Shown here one piece after another: positions 26,807 to 36,957 of a stretch of 64,000 nt of DNA. The notes beneath the pieces are model-generated. The model did no database searches. It had not been told where the DNA came from and saw only the letters and a list, made by a program, of their open reading frames with translations. Position numbers and translations under genes: made by a program. Origin of the DNA: Syntrophus gentianae. Lineage in GTDB: Bacteria; Desulfobacterota; Syntrophia; Syntrophales; Syntrophaceae. The DNA lies in the NCBI RefSeq assembly GCF_900109885.1, contig NZ_FOBS01000001.1, positions 1-64,000 on the forward strand, in the 5' to 3' direction. Numbering within the stretch: the stretch's first letter is position 1; every line of letters begins with the position of its first letter.

Positions 26807-26853
26807 CCCGGAAAAGAAAAAAACATGCCGGAGGGTGGATGCCCTCCGGCATG
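26807..26853 (-). terminator. Strong intrinsic terminator, minus strand
   Basis: A perfect 12-base stem, CATGCCGGAGGG (26824-26835) with CCCTCCGGCATG (26842-26853), 6-base loop, with an A-rich stretch on its left that reads as a T-run on the minus strand. It ends transcription of the minus-strand sulfite-reductase-like gene about 125 bases downstream of its stop. Confidence 0.85.
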
Positions 26854-26977
26854 GGAATTCGCCGTTCTCTCTGCCTTTACCCAACCTCCATCAAAAGTCG
26901 CCGTCCCTATTCCGGACCGGGGCGACCGCGGGAGGGAAGATGTGAACAGGCAGGCCTTTATGAGTAAAGGGGTTTTT

Positions 26978-27637
26978 TCAGGATAAAATGGCCTGTTTGA
27001 ACGTCTCAAAGCCGACGCCCTCGATGAACTCGCCCAGGCGTTGCTTCTTGCCATTTTCTTTGTAGTAGTTGACGACCTTGTCGATGAGAGCGATGGCCTC
27101 GTCATCGGATAGATTCTCCGCCAGCAACTGACCGATTCTGGGTTTTGCGCTGGCACACCCGCCGACCAGAAGCCTCCACCCCTTGGCGGTTCCGATCAAG
27201 CCAACATCTTTGATCGCCGACTCAGCGCAGGAATTAACGCATCCCGATACACCCATCTTGAATTTCCAGGGAAGTTCCATTCCGTGGTAGATCTGGTCCA
27301 GCTTCAGCCCCACGCCCACGGAATCCTGCTGTCCTCTCTTGCAGAAGGTGGTGCCGGGACAGATCTTCACGCTTCGCACACAGAGGCCGATAGCCGCGCC
27401 GGGACTCATCCCCAGATCCGCCCAGGCGTTGTCGATATCATTGGGATCGATTCCCACGATGGCGATGCGCTGCGCCGATGTGATCTTCAGCGCCTTCGCC
27501 TTGTACTTCTCAGCCACGTCCGCGATCTTTCTCAAACCCGCGGGGTCGATGATCCCGCCGGCAATGTGCGGTGCGATGGCGAAGGTCTCTTTGTCCCTCT
27601 GAACAATAGCCCCCTTTTCCAGAATATCTTTGGACAT
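26978..27637 (-). CDS. Small siroheme/[4Fe-4S] sulfite-reductase-like protein
   Basis: 219 residues from ATG 27637, with AGGAGG about 12 bases upstream. The length equals that of the assimilatory-type sulfite reductase of Desulfovibrio. The C-X5-C (CPGTTFC) and C-X3-C (GCVNSCAES) motifs that ligate the coupled siroheme-iron-sulfur centre are both present, as is the N-terminal half-repeat (GLRKIADVAEKYKAKALKITSAQR). It is not DsrA/DsrB: it lacks the ferredoxin insert and partner. It could reduce sulfite or nitrite using ferredoxin or another low-potential donor. No electron-carrier gene is adjacent. Confidence 0.85.
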   Translation of the reverse strand: MSKDILEKGAIVQRDKETFAIAPHIAGGIIDPAGLRKIADVAEKYKAKALKITSAQRIAIVGIDPNDIDNAWADLGMSPGAAIGLCVRSVKICPGTTFCKRGQQDSVGVGLKLDQIYHGMELPWKFKMGVSGCVNSCAESAIKDVGLIGTAKGWRLLVGGCASAKPRIGQLLAENLSDDEAIALIDKVVNYYKENGKKQRLGEFIEGVGFETFKQAILS

Positions 27638-27992
27638 AATCGATTCAATCCTCCTGACGTTTTTTATTGTTCCGAATCTGCACTTTACATTTTTTTTCCG
27701 CGAAAGTAAATTACAGGGGCAAATCAATCGGAACCGGCGGGTCAGGGATTGCCCGAATCCTCACCTTAGTTGATCAGGACAAGAGGATGGACTTTGGCGC
27801 AACAACAGCTTCAACTCGAACTGTGGCAAAATTAACACAGTAGACCTCAAAAACAAACTCCGGGACTTTTTATAGAAGAAAAAAAGCTAATAATATCAGC
27901 GAGAAAAGAGCACCATTTTTGCAAGGAAGGAGCTTTTTCTCTGGAACATGTCTTGCTTTACGGGAAAGTAATTTAAATGAAGGATCTTATCT
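27638..27992. other. Intergenic region between divergent genes
   Basis: About 355 bases separating the minus-strand sulfite-reductase-like gene from lpxC. A-T-rich stretches (27850-27910) are likely promoter DNA, but no box pair with confident spacing was found, and no small gene or RNA hairpin stands out. Confidence 0.3.
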
Positions 27993-28925
27993 ATGAATTT
28001 TCAAAGAACTCTAAAAAGTGAGTTAACCTGCCAGAGTGTGGGGTTGCACTCAGGCAGAAAAATAAATATGACCATCAAGCCTGCAGCGTCTGATGCGGGG
28101 ATTCTCCTTGTACGCAAGGATAAGAACTATAAACAGAAGATTAAAGTTTCTCTGGATAACGTTACGGACACCACCCTGGCAACAACCATCGGGAACAATG
28201 GAACGGCAATTTCCACCGTTGAACACATTCTTTCGGCATTCAGCGGCATGGGTGTCGATAACGCGGTGGTCGAAGTCGATGGTCCGGAAATTCCGATTAT
28301 GGATGGCAGCGCCTTGCCTTTTGTCGAGATGCTGAAGAAGGTCGGCACCTGCACACAGGAGAAATTAAAGAAATACCTGATCGTGAAAGAACCCGTTTAT
28401 GTCTCGGAAGGGGAGAGCCACGCCATGTTCGTTCCTTCATCCTCTTTCGAAATTACTTATAAAATCGAATTTGGCCATCCCGCGATCGGCGTTCAATCTT
28501 ATCACTTGAAATTATCCGATGAAACCTACGCGCAGGAAATCTGCAGTTCCCGGACCTTCGGGTTCCTGAAGGATGTCGAATACCTCCAGGCCAGAGGCCT
28601 GGCCCTGGGCGGTTCTCTTAAAAATGCCGTCATTCTTGATGAAACGAGAATCATCAACAAAGAGGGGCTGAGATCTCCCGATGAATTTGTCAAACATAAG
28701 ATATTGGATGCGATAGGGGATCTCTCTCTGATCGGGATGCCCATTGTGGGACATTTTATCGCCTACAAATCGGGGCACAAATTGAATGCCATGCTGTTGA
28801 AGGAATTGCTCGAACATCAAGAAAACTGGACGACGGCAACTGTTTTAGATATTCAGGAATCTTACGAAGAACTCAATACTCTGGATGTTCCCTCCTATAA
28901 AATTCTGGACGCAGTCCACGTTTAA
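27993..28925 (+). CDS. lpxC: UDP-3-O-acyl-N-acetylglucosamine deacetylase
   Basis: 310 residues, the usual LpxC length. Zinc ligands and catalytic residues are in place: STVEHILSAF (first zinc His), DEFVKHKILDAIGDL (second His and zinc Asp) and KSGHKLNAML (catalytic His). GVGLHSG-type start appears as QSVGLHSGRK. It catalyses the first committed step of lipid A synthesis in the cytoplasm, so the organism makes lipopolysaccharide. AAGGAT precedes the ATG. It is the only lipid A gene in the window and converges on rpoD across a large palindrome. Confidence 0.95.
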   Translation: MNFQRTLKSELTCQSVGLHSGRKINMTIKPAASDAGILLVRKDKNYKQKIKVSLDNVTDTTLATTIGNNGTAISTVEHILSAFSGMGVDNAVVEVDGPEIPIMDGSALPFVEMLKKVGTCTQEKLKKYLIVKEPVYVSEGESHAMFVPSSSFEITYKIEFGHPAIGVQSYHLKLSDETYAQEICSSRTFGFLKDVEYLQARGLALGGSLKNAVILDETRIINKEGLRSPDEFVKHKILDAIGDLSLIGMPIVGHFIAYKSGHKLNAMLLKELLEHQENWTTATVLDIQESYEELNTLDVPSYKILDAVHV

Positions 28926-29005
28926 AAGCTCTTTCAGGCATCTGCGGCAGAAATGTCGCAGACAGTCTTCTCCTCCAAGCCTTTTTATTTCAATTCCAGA
29001 TAGAA

Positions 29006-29068
29006 GATGCCGTCAAGACAGAGGCTCCGCAGGTAAATATCCTGCGGAGCCTCTGTCTTGACGGCATC
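29006..29068. repeat. Perfect 28-base inverted repeat between lpxC and rpoD
   Basis: 28 bases at 29006-29033 are the exact reverse complement of 29041-29068 across a 7-base loop (TAAATAT). The arm begins GATGCCGTCAAGACAG and ends CTCCGCAGG. There is no T-run on either side. It would form a very stable RNA hairpin and could stop both convergent transcripts, but the length and perfection suggest recent origin, for instance a mobile hairpin element. Confidence 0.9.
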
Positions 29069-29086
29069 ATTGCTCTGAGACTTGAA

Positions 29087-30829
29087 TTATAACGGTTTCG
29101 TGACCCGCCGCCGGGATGGATTTCTCAATTTGCGGACGACATTAATCTCGATGGGACCGGGAATTTCCTCCTCATCTTCCATCTGTTCCAGTTCTTCTTC
29201 TCCATAATCCATTCTCTCGCTGATTCCAAAACGCATCCGGAGAACCTTTTCTTCCCTGGGGGTCAACGTGGCCAGTATTTTCCTTGTCTGCTCCGCCAGA
29301 TCCATGCTGATCGTTGCTTCCGACGGAGACATGATCTTCTTGTCTTCGATGAAATCGCCGAGATGACTGTCCTCCTCTTCCCCAATGGGCGTTTCGAGAG
29401 AGATGGGCTCCTTGGCAATTTTCAGGACCTTTCTCACCTTTTCCAAAGGATATTCCATCTTGTTGGCAATCTCATCGGGACTCGGTTCCCGCCCCAACTC
29501 CTGCACGAGATAACGTGAGGTCCGGATCAGCTTGTTGATGGTCTCAATCATATGGACGGGGATCCGGATGGTTCTGGCCTGATCGGCGATCGCCCGGGTA
29601 ATCGCCTGCCGGATCCACCAGGTCGCATAGGTTGAAAATTTATAGCCCCGTTGATACTCGAACTTATCAACGGCCTTCATCAACCCGATGTTGCCTTCCT
29701 GAATCAGATCGAGAAACTGCAGTCCCCGATTCGTGTATTTCTTGGCAATGCTGACCACCAATCGTAAATTGGCTTCAACAAGTTTCCTCTTGGCCTCGTC
29801 AGCTTTTCGTTCGCCATGTTCAATATTAAAGAGGATTTTTTTGAAAACCGTTGTGGAATATCCGGTTTCCCTGGAAATGTTCTTGAGTTTTCGATTGGCC
29901 TCGCGGATGACCGCTTCTGCGGATTGCAGCCTTTCCACGGTAATGCCATACTCGTCGCAAATGGCCTTTTCCTCCGCAGGCTCCTTCTTCAGCCTGGCAC
30001 AGGCCTTTTCGATCTGCGTCAGGGAAAGCCCCGTTTCATCCTTGGCTTTCTGAATTTCATCCTCGGCCTTATCCAGCTCAGCAAGGTACCGCTTGATATT
30101 GCCCACGAGCTTATCGATCTGTTTCTTTCCGAACCGGACCTTCCGGCAAAGCCGGGTAATGGCCTTCTTGTTCTTTTCCAGCTGAATTCTTAAGGCCTTT
30201 CGGTCCTCCTCACTGATGTCTTTCGCCTTCAGCTTCTGTACAATAAGATCATTTTTGCCGTCCAGCATGGCCACTTTGTCAAGCAATCGGACAACACGTT
30301 CCCGCTGAGAATCTTCCTCGACATAACCGTCTTCATCCTCGAGATTATCAATGACATTCTTGATGCGAATCTCTTCCGTCTTCAGTTTTCTCCCGATATC
30401 GACCACTTCCTTTACGGATGCCGTAACGCCGAAAACCGCCCCCATGGCCTCCGAAGCGCCTTCTTCAATAATCTTGGCAATTTCCACCTCACCCTCGCGG
30501 CTGAGTAAGGACACATACCCCATTTCGCGCAGATACATCTTGACAGGGTCTCCCGTCTTGCCCACAACGGACATCATATCGACGATTTCCCCTTCTTTTG
30601 TGGGTTCATGGTCTTCGACCGGACTCTTCACCAGGATTTTTTCACCCTTATCCGTGTCAATGATGTCAATGTTTTTTTCTCCAAAAAGCATAATGATATC
30701 ATCGATCTGATCTGAAGACGTGAGATCGGACGGCAAAAGGTCATTCACATCGTCATAGGTTAAAAAACCCTTCTCTTCGCCCAGCGAGATCAATTTTTTA
30801 AAGTCTTCCGACTGTATATCTTTTCCCAT
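29087..30829 (-). CDS. rpoD: Primary sigma factor RpoD with an aberrant region 4.2
   Basis: 580 residues from ATG 30829. Region 1.1 ([13 protein letters not shown]), region 1.2 ([11 protein letters not shown]), region 2 ([37 protein letters not shown] with the -10-reading residues), region 3 and region 4.1 ([15 protein letters not shown]) are all standard. Region 4.2 is not: after ERMDY the protein reads [20 protein letters not shown] and then [12 protein letters not shown], instead of the usual T-L-E-E-V-G-Q...T-R-E-R-I-R-Q-I-E-A-K-A-L helix-turn-helix. The frame before and after is intact. The gene follows dnaG by 52 bases in the classic macromolecular-synthesis operon, so this should be the housekeeping sigma factor. 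Confidence 0.93.
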   Translation of the reverse strand: MGKDIQSEDFKKLISLGEEKGFLTYDDVNDLLPSDLTSSDQIDDIIMLFGEKNIDIIDTDKGEKILVKSPVEDHEPTKEGEIVDMMSVVGKTGDPVKMYLREMGYVSLLSREGEVEIAKIIEEGASEAMGAVFGVTASVKEVVDIGRKLKTEEIRIKNVIDNLEDEDGYVEEDSQRERVVRLLDKVAMLDGKNDLIVQKLKAKDISEEDRKALRIQLEKNKKAITRLCRKVRFGKKQIDKLVGNIKRYLAELDKAEDEIQKAKDETGLSLTQIEKACARLKKEPAEEKAICDEYGITVERLQSAEAVIREANRKLKNISRETGYSTTVFKKILFNIEHGERKADEAKRKLVEANLRLVVSIAKKYTNRGLQFLDLIQEGNIGLMKAVDKFEYQRGYKFSTYATWWIRQAITRAIADQARTIRIPVHMIETINKLIRTSRYLVQELGREPSPDEIANKMEYPLEKVRKVLKIAKEPISLETPIGEEEDSHLGDFIEDKKIMSPSEATISMDLAEQTRKILATLTPREEKVLRMRFGISERMDYGEEELEQMEDEEEIPGPIEINVVRKLRNPSRRRVTKPL

Positions 30830-30881
30830 TATGGTCACTCCGTGAATTCGATAAAGAGTCAAAATCAAAGTCCAGGAAGTT

Positions 30882-32663
30882 CTACAATTCCTTCTCTTCT
30901 TTCATCAATCGCTCTTTTTCCATTAAAAGTTTGCGCCCCAGTTCTGAATTTCCTGAGGTTTGAGCATTTATCAAACGCTCTTTTATATTTTTATGCTGTT
31001 CCTTATACCACCGTCTCTTCACCTGCCGGATCATATCGGCACAGAGAGGACCCAGACTCTCCTGCGAAAAGGGACTTTCCTGAAAAAGCAGTTTCATCAA
31101 TGTTTCCGCAATAGCGGAAGACTCCGGTCTCTGAAGAAAGGAAAGGGCATCTCCCGGAGCCATATTTTTTTCTTTTAAAACATGATCCGTCCAGGCCTGC
31201 CCCAGGGATTTCAAATCCCGATCTAAAAAATATTCCATGACCTTGGATTCAACGACGGAAGGAATGACACTCGGACATTCCATCATCAGATGAATCAGAT
31301 TAAATTCCAGTCCGACTGTTTCTTTCTTTGGCTGCCGGGATAGCTGGACCTCTTTTCTCATCTTGGGATAAAGTCGAGAATTCACTTCTTTTTTCAGGAT
31401 ATCCTGATCAATTCCCAGTTTCTCCGACACCCGCTTGATAAAGAGATTCCTGTCGATGACATCCTCGATCCCGGTTATGAACGTTGCCGCCCGAACGGCT
31501 GCCTCCCCTCTTTCCTGGAAGGACGTTCCGCCTCCAATAATGGAATCGATATAGTAATCGACAATCGAGGGAGCTTCTTCCACCAGCCGCTCCAATGCGG
31601 CTCCTCCGGAGCGGCGGACGAAATCATCGGGGTCAAGCCCTTCAGGAAGAACCACGGCCCTTGCGTCCATATGCGCCGCAACGAACATTTCCACACTTCG
31701 TGCCAGCGCCTTCTTCCCCGCTTCGTCTGAATCAAAAAGAACGGCGACGCGTTCGGTATATCGTTTGAGCAGGCTGATATGATCCTTGGTCAGGGCTGTG
31801 CCCAGGGTCGCCACCACATTTCGAATTCCGGCATCCCACAGGACGATCAGATCGAAATATCCTTCAACAAGGATCGCATATCCCTTTTGCCTTATGGTTT
31901 CTTTTGCCTGATTTAATCCGTAAAGTTGCCTCCCTTTGCTGTAAGCCGCTGATTCCGGGGAGTTCAGATACTTCGGTTCACCATTTCCCAGGATTCTGCC
32001 GCCAAAGGCGATAATGCGTCCATCCACATCCTTGACCGGAAACATCAGCCGATGGCGGAAACGGTCGTACTGGACCTCCGACCGATCCTCCCGAATCACG
32101 ATAAGGCCGGCGTCAGCGGCCAATTTTAATGAAACTTTCTGCTGTTCAAGATGATTCTTCAAATAGCGCCAGCCATCCGACGCATATCCCAGACCAAAGG
32201 CCTCTATGGTGGACTCTTTCAGCCCCCTTTCTTTCAGATAATGTAAAGCAGCCTTCCCATTTTGAGAAAAGAGGTTGGCTGTAAAATAAGCGGCTGCAAT
32301 TGAATTGATGCGGATGATCTGCTCTCTGGCACTGGGTGAATATTTACCGTCTCGATGAAAAGAAGAAGCAGGAAGAACGACCCCGGTTTTTTGCGCCAGC
32401 AGCTTCAAAGTCTCGGGGAACGTCGCATTGTTCAAGCGCATCAAAAAAGCGAAGGCATCGCCTTTTTCGCCGCAGCCGAAACAATAGAACATCTGTTTTT
32501 CACGGTTTACCGTGAAAGACGGGGTTTTTTCACTGTGAAAGGGGCACAGCCCCAAAAAGTTTCTCCCGGCTTTTTTCAGGGGAACATACTCCGATATCAG
32601 TTCGACGATATCCACCCTGCCTTTGATTTCCGCTACCTTATCTCCAGGATGTACTCCTTTCAA
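30882..32663 (-). CDS. dnaG: DNA primase
   Basis: 593 residues from a TTG at 32663, which has GGAG 8 bases before it; no in-frame ATG fits. The CHC2 zinc finger ([12 protein letters not shown]...[13 protein letters not shown]) opens the protein. The TOPRIM catalytic domain follows around residues 255-335 ([26 protein letters not shown] with the metal-binding Asp pair). A helical C-terminal part for DnaB contact completes a normal-length DnaG. It synthesises RNA primers at the fork. The order yqeY-dnaG-rpoD is conserved in many bacteria. Confidence 0.94.
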   Translation of the reverse strand: MKGVHPGDKVAEIKGRVDIVELISEYVPLKKAGRNFLGLCPFHSEKTPSFTVNREKQMFYCFGCGEKGDAFAFLMRLNNATFPETLKLLAQKTGVVLPASSFHRDGKYSPSAREQIIRINSIAAAYFTANLFSQNGKAALHYLKERGLKESTIEAFGLGYASDGWRYLKNHLEQQKVSLKLAADAGLIVIREDRSEVQYDRFRHRLMFPVKDVDGRIIAFGGRILGNGEPKYLNSPESAAYSKGRQLYGLNQAKETIRQKGYAILVEGYFDLIVLWDAGIRNVVATLGTALTKDHISLLKRYTERVAVLFDSDEAGKKALARSVEMFVAAHMDARAVVLPEGLDPDDFVRRSGGAALERLVEEAPSIVDYYIDSIIGGGTSFQERGEAAVRAATFITGIEDVIDRNLFIKRVSEKLGIDQDILKKEVNSRLYPKMRKEVQLSRQPKKETVGLEFNLIHLMMECPSVIPSVVESKVMEYFLDRDLKSLGQAWTDHVLKEKNMAPGDALSFLQRPESSAIAETLMKLLFQESPFSQESLGPLCADMIRQVKRRWYKEQHKNIKERLINAQTSGNSELGRKLLMEKERLMKEEKEL

Positions 32664-32690
32664 TACGCGACTCCATTATGGACGCACTTG

Positions 32691-33140
32691 TTAAGGGCGG
32701 GAAAGTTTTTCCTTTAACCGTTCGTTGACAACCTTGCCGTCCGTTTTTCCGGTCACTTTGGGCATCAGGACTTTCATGACTTTCCCTATATCCTTCACAC
32801 TGGTTGCCGAAACTTCCTGAATGGCTTTTTCAATCTCGGCATCCAGTTCCTCTTCTGAAAGTTGCTGAGGCATAAATGCCTGAATAATCTGCAATTCCTG
32901 TTGTTCCCTTTGAACCAGATCCTCTCTGCCACCTAATTTGAACTGTTCAATGGAATCCTTTCTCTGTTTGACCATGGATGAGAGGAGTTGCAGGACTTCC
33001 GTTTCGTTCAGGTCCCTATGCAAATCTATTTCCTTGTTGTGCAAGGCGGCCTTGACCAGACGCAATGTCGAAAGCCGCACCTTGTCTTTCTGTTTTGCCG
33101 CCGTCATCAACTCGGTTTCTACGATTTCCCGAAAACTCAT
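32691..33140 (-). CDS. GatB/YqeY-domain protein
   Basis: 149 residues, GGGAG before ATG 33140. It covers the whole YqeY family length: LMTAAKQKDKVRLSTLRLVKAAL near the N-terminus, and IEKAIQEVSA...DIGKVMKVLMPKVTGKTDGKVVNE at the end. The domain resembles the tRNA-binding tail of the GatB amidotransferase subunit, but the function of stand-alone YqeY is not settled. It is first in the operon with dnaG and rpoD (27-base gap to dnaG); the rpsU gene found at this position in many genomes is absent. Confidence 0.88.
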   Translation of the reverse strand: MSFREIVETELMTAAKQKDKVRLSTLRLVKAALHNKEIDLHRDLNETEVLQLLSSMVKQRKDSIEQFKLGGREDLVQREQQELQIIQAFMPQQLSEEELDAEIEKAIQEVSATSVKDIGKVMKVLMPKVTGKTDGKVVNERLKEKLSRP

Positions 33141-33342
33141 TGTTTCTCCCTTTTACTGTTCGTGAGTCCGTTCTTTCTGAATATTTTCCTGATTAACGCG
33201 ATTTTCTCCTTCGATAAAATGCAAAACAACACACAAGAATCTGACTTGCGTGCTGAAGATCAAAGCGTTGATAGGTTTTTTTAGGGATAAATATTTTGGT
33301 CTAAATTTAATTACTTCTGAAGACTTGTCAACCTCTTTATTT

Positions 33343-33690
33343 TCATCCTACGTCATCGCGAAGCCTGCGTCCGCCCAAAACATGCATATGAAGATGGAAA
33401 ATCACCTGCCCCCCTTCTTCGTTACAGTTTATGACGATTCGAAACCCCTTTTCATCAATGGACTTGAGTTTGGCAATCTTCTGTGCCGCGGCCATCATCT
33501 TCATGAGATCCGCCATGCTATCGGAGGAGACCTCCATAAAGGTGGAGATGTGCCCTTTGGGAATCACGATGACGTGCACCGGCGCCAGGGGATGAATGTC
33601 TTCAAAGGCAAGTACGGACTCATCTTCGTAAACCTTGGTGCAGGGAATCTCTCCTTGAACAATCTTACAAAACAGGCAATCTTCTGACAT
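33343..33690 (-). CDS. HIT-family (Hint-type) nucleotide hydrolase
   Basis: 115 residues, GGAG before the ATG. The N-terminal Cys-x-x-Cys (CLFCKIVQGEIP) and the HLHMHVLGG histidine triad with catalytic His are complete, as in Hint/PKCI-like proteins that hydrolyse adenosine phosphoramidates. Normal length. It lies downstream of hisA on the same strand with a gap of about 190 bases that shows no gene of its own; co-transcription is possible. Confidence 0.93.
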   Translation of the reverse strand: MSEDCLFCKIVQGEIPCTKVYEDESVLAFEDIHPLAPVHVIVIPKGHISTFMEVSSDSMADLMKMMAAAQKIAKLKSIDEKGFRIVINCNEEGGQVIFHLHMHVLGGRRLRDDVG

Positions 33691-33882
33691 GTTATGGTTC
33701 TCCTTGTTAAAAAAACCAGGGCTGATTTCGGTTTACCTTTCAGCATCCTTATTTCGGCCTCTTCAATCTCATCCGATTTCAGATCCAGTCGAGAAGGCAA
33801 AGACAATAGAGAATCCCAGAGACATCTGCAGATCAACAGGCAAGGTCGTCGGCACAGAGTACGCTTTGATAGAAATCCGGGA

Positions 33883-34611
33883 TCAGGTCTGCTTTGTCAG
33901 GCTGATCGCCTCTTCAAGGGAAATGGCCCCTGAATAGAGGGCCTTGCCGACGATAACACCCGCAATGCCGGCTTCTTCCAGCGGGAGGAGCTTTTTGATA
34001 TCTTCGAGTGTCGCCACGCCGCCGGAGGCAATAACAGGAATATCAACCCCCTCGGCAAGGCTTCTTGTGCCTTCCACGTTAACTCCCGTCTGCATGCCGT
34101 CCCTGCTGATGTCCGTATAGATGACGGCGGCTATGCCGCGGCTCTCGTAAGACTTTGCCAGATCCAGAGCCGTCATCGCGCTTTGTTCCGTCCATCCCTC
34201 GACGGCAACTCTTCCCTTGACCGCATCAATCCCGAGGATGATGCGCCCCGGGAACGAATCGCAGGCTTTATATACAAACATGCGATCCTTAAGAGCAGCC
34301 GTTCCCAAAATGACCCATTGCACCCCCATATCGAGATAGCGCTTTACGGTGGACAGATCCCTGATCCCGCCACCAATCTCCACGGGCAGGCAGACTTCCC
34401 GGACAATTTGACGGATGATCTCGACATTTTTGGGAGCACCGGCGACCGATCCATCGAGATCAACCAGATGCAGGCGCTCGGCCCCTTTGTCCCGCCATAA
34501 ACACGCCATTTCCCCGGGGCGGTCGGAATATACTGTAACCCGCTCAAAATCTCCCTGGAGGAGTCGCACACATTTTCCCTCTTTAAGATCAATAGCCGGG
34601 ATAATAACCAA
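33883..34611 (-). CDS. hisA: Phosphoribosylformimino-5-aminoimidazole carboxamide ribotide isomerase
   Basis: 242 residues. I choose a TTG at 34611 because GAGGGGG lies 9 bases before it and the family start (VIIPAIDLKEGKCVRLLQG) follows at once; an upstream in-frame start at 34683 would add 24 unrelated residues. IGGGIRDL, LGIDAVKG and YTDISRDGMQTG with the catalytic Asp residues and VIASGGV mark HisA. It is the last his gene of the cluster hisI-hisG-hisB-lipoprotein-hisA read on the minus strand. Confidence 0.94.
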   Translation of the reverse strand: MVIIPAIDLKEGKCVRLLQGDFERVTVYSDRPGEMACLWRDKGAERLHLVDLDGSVAGAPKNVEIIRQIVREVCLPVEIGGGIRDLSTVKRYLDMGVQWVILGTAALKDRMFVYKACDSFPGRIILGIDAVKGRVAVEGWTEQSAMTALDLAKSYESRGIAAVIYTDISRDGMQTGVNVEGTRSLAEGVDIPVIASGGVATLEDIKKLLPLEEAGIAGVIVGKALYSGAISLEEAISLTKQT

Positions 34612-34721
34612 TTTGAAAAGCCCCCTCAAAAAATAGCAGAGTAAACAATGTCCACGTTCAATGTCACTCGGAAAAATCGTCAACCGGGCATGCCGGAATG
34701 CTGATTCGGAAATAGAATTTA

Positions 34722-35435
34722 TTATTGCGCGCCGGGGAAGGTTTCGAGCATTCCCGATACACCCTCATCGATAAGCTCCCGGGCGGTGAGCCAGCGACCC
34801 TTTTCCTTATAGAAAGCGGAAGCTTGGAAGACATTTTCCATTAGAGACGTCTGTGTCTTATCAAACCTGCCTTTCCAGATCAGTGAGCCGTCGCGGACAT
34901 CGATAAGGTGCAGGGCAAAGGCGACGGAAGCAGCTTTATCCGCCCCGTAAGCATAGCCTATCCGTTCCCGAAAGCGGTAGACCTGACCATGGAGGATCGC
35001 ATCCGCACCCAGTTCCCGTCCGGACTTGACCAGCGTGTCTTTAAGGGAGGACTTCAGGGAAGTTGCGGAAATCCGCTGGTATACCCCCTGAACCCTCTCC
35101 GGCGGAACAATCTCGTATTTTCCCGTCTTTTCGATCCTCGAAAGGACAGCTTCTTCCACGACCTTTTCGGCTTGGGGTTCCGTACTGCCGACAGAGATAA
35201 CCGTCCCGCAGATCTCACAACGGAGAGAACCATCAACGGCCTCATCGGGATCAACTCTCTGGATGGGGAAAACGGCGATGCGATGCACCTTGACCGGCTT
35301 ATCCTTCGCATAAGTTTCCGTTAAAAGGTTGTTTGGAGCACAACCGAAAAGAAGAAACGACAAGCTGGCGAAAAGGATTAAGAGGCAACCCGCGACAAGA
35401 CTCCGCGTTTGAAACAGGTTCGATAAGGTCTTCAT
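34722..35435 (-). CDS. Lipoprotein inside the his cluster
   Basis: 237 residues from ATG 35435, with GGGGAGA upstream. Signal peptide with lipobox LLFGC near residue 25. The mature protein resembles the CsgG/GNA1162-type lipoproteins with a periplasmic alpha/beta domain (RIAVFPIQRVDP, GADAILHGQVYRF, DVRDGSLIWKGRFDKT), here with an extra CEIC motif at about residue 73 that could bind metal or form a disulfide. Its role is unknown; placement between hisB (32-base gap) and hisA is probably incidental co-transcription. Confidence 0.75.
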   Translation of the reverse strand: MKTLSNLFQTRSLVAGCLLILFASLSFLLFGCAPNNLLTETYAKDKPVKVHRIAVFPIQRVDPDEAVDGSLRCEICGTVISVGSTEPQAEKVVEEAVLSRIEKTGKYEIVPPERVQGVYQRISATSLKSSLKDTLVKSGRELGADAILHGQVYRFRERIGYAYGADKAASVAFALHLIDVRDGSLIWKGRFDKTQTSLMENVFQASAFYKEKGRWLTARELIDEGVSGMLETFPGAQ

Positions 35436-35467
35436 TTTCTCTCCCCGCGCCGGCATGAAAATTTATG

Positions 35468-36058
35468 TTACAAACAGCCTTTTGTGGACAACACACCGGA
35501 AATCCGGCTATCGGTGGTCACCGCCATGCCCAGTGCACGGGCAAAGGCCTTGAAGATGGCTTCTGATATGTGATGATTATTTTCACCATAAAACAGGTTG
35601 ATATGCAAGGTGATTCCGCTATGATCCGAAAAAGACTTGAAAAATTCCCTGACCAGTTGCAGATCGAATCCCCCTGCCCTTGCTCCGGCAGAAAAATCCA
35701 CATGATAGATCAGATATGGCCTCCCGGAAACATCCAGGTTTACAGCGCACAAGGTCTCATCCATTGGAATCGTCGCTGTCCCATAGCGGGTCATTCCGGC
35801 TTTGTCGCCCATGGCTTCCTTGACGGCCTCCCCCAGACAAATGCCCATATCCTCCACAAGGTGGTGGTCGTCAATCTCGGTGTCCCCCCGGCCCTTGATC
35901 GTCAGGTCGAAAAGCCCATGACGGGCAAAAAGGGTCAGCATATGATCAAAGAAAGGGATCGATGTGTCTATGATCGCCTGGCCGCTGCCATCAAGATTTA
36001 TTTCTACAGAGATATCGGTCTCTGAGGTACGTCTTTGAACCTTGGCCTGTCTCATCAT
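35468..36058 (-). CDS. hisB: Imidazoleglycerol-phosphate dehydratase
   Basis: 196 residues, GGAGGG before ATGATG at 36058. Monofunctional HisB length. Manganese-binding clusters FFDHML, DDHHLVEDMGI (first repeat) and YGENNHHISEAIFKA (second repeat) are all visible. It converts imidazoleglycerol phosphate to imidazoleacetol phosphate in histidine synthesis. Preceded by hisG with a 23-base gap. Confidence 0.96.
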   Translation of the reverse strand: MMRQAKVQRRTSETDISVEINLDGSGQAIIDTSIPFFDHMLTLFARHGLFDLTIKGRGDTEIDDHHLVEDMGICLGEAVKEAMGDKAGMTRYGTATIPMDETLCAVNLDVSGRPYLIYHVDFSAGARAGGFDLQLVREFFKSFSDHSGITLHINLFYGENNHHISEAIFKAFARALGMAVTTDSRISGVLSTKGCL

Positions 36059-36081
36059 TCCCTCCGAAAAAAAATGCCTTT

Positions 36082-36957
36082 TCAGATGACCTTGTTCAGG
36101 GGATATTCGATGATCCCTTCCGCCCCCACCTCCTGGAGAAGGGGAATCAAATCGCGAACCGAATTGGCATCGAGGATCGTTTCAATCGCCAACCAGTCGG
36201 CAGAATACAGATTGGAAATCGTCGGGGCCCTGAGCGAAGGAAGCAGCTGGATCACCCGGTCCAGATTCTGTTGGGAAACATTCATCTTGATCCCGACCTT
36301 GCCCATGGCCTGGAGAGAACCGTTCAGAAGTGTCCGGATCTGCTCAATCTTCTGCCGTTTCCAGGGATCGTTCCATGCCTCGCGATTGGCGATGAGGACC
36401 GTATTGGTCCGCATCAATTCATGAATGATCTTGAGATTGTTCGCTCGAAGAGTGCTTCCCGTCTCCGTGACTTCCACGATGGCATCCACCAGGCCTTCAA
36501 CCACTTTGGCTTCCGTCGCTCCCCAGGAAAATTCGACATGAACATTGATGTTCCTTTCCTTGAAGTAACGCTCCGTAAAGCAGCGCAGTTCCGTCGCAAT
36601 GCGTTTTCCTTCGAGATCTTCCAGTGTCCGGAGAGGGGAATCCTCCCGTACGACAAGGACCCACCGGGCCTGCTTGACCGATGTCTTCGAATAAATCAGG
36701 TCCTGTATCTCAACGACATCGGAACCATTCTCGATGATCCAGTCCTTGCCGGTCAACCCCATATCCAGGGTGCCGTCTTCCACATATCGCGACATTTCCT
36801 GCGCTCGAACGAGGGTGCAGGAAAGTTCGTCGTCGTTGACATCGGGAAAGTAGCTTCGATTGTCATAGGAGATACTCCACCCCGCCCGTTTGAACAGATC
36901 GACGGTCTTCGTTTCAAGGCTCCCCTTGGGGATTCCCAGTTTCAATTTATTGTTCAT
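36082..36957 (-). CDS. hisG: ATP phosphoribosyltransferase, long form
   Basis: 291 residues, the long form with a C-terminal regulatory ACT-like domain, so no HisZ partner is required. [33 protein letters not shown] and [18 protein letters not shown] are the catalytic-domain blocks. The start ATG overlaps the stop of hisI (ATGA), showing translational coupling. First step of histidine synthesis, expected to be feedback-inhibited by histidine through the C-terminal domain. Confidence 0.95.
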   Translation of the reverse strand: MNNKLKLGIPKGSLETKTVDLFKRAGWSISYDNRSYFPDVNDDELSCTLVRAQEMSRYVEDGTLDMGLTGKDWIIENGSDVVEIQDLIYSKTSVKQARWVLVVREDSPLRTLEDLEGKRIATELRCFTERYFKERNINVHVEFSWGATEAKVVEGLVDAIVEVTETGSTLRANNLKIIHELMRTNTVLIANREAWNDPWKRQKIEQIRTLLNGSLQAMGKVGIKMNVSQQNLDRVIQLLPSLRAPTISNLYSADWLAIETILDANSVRDLIPLLQEVGAEGIIEYPLNKVI

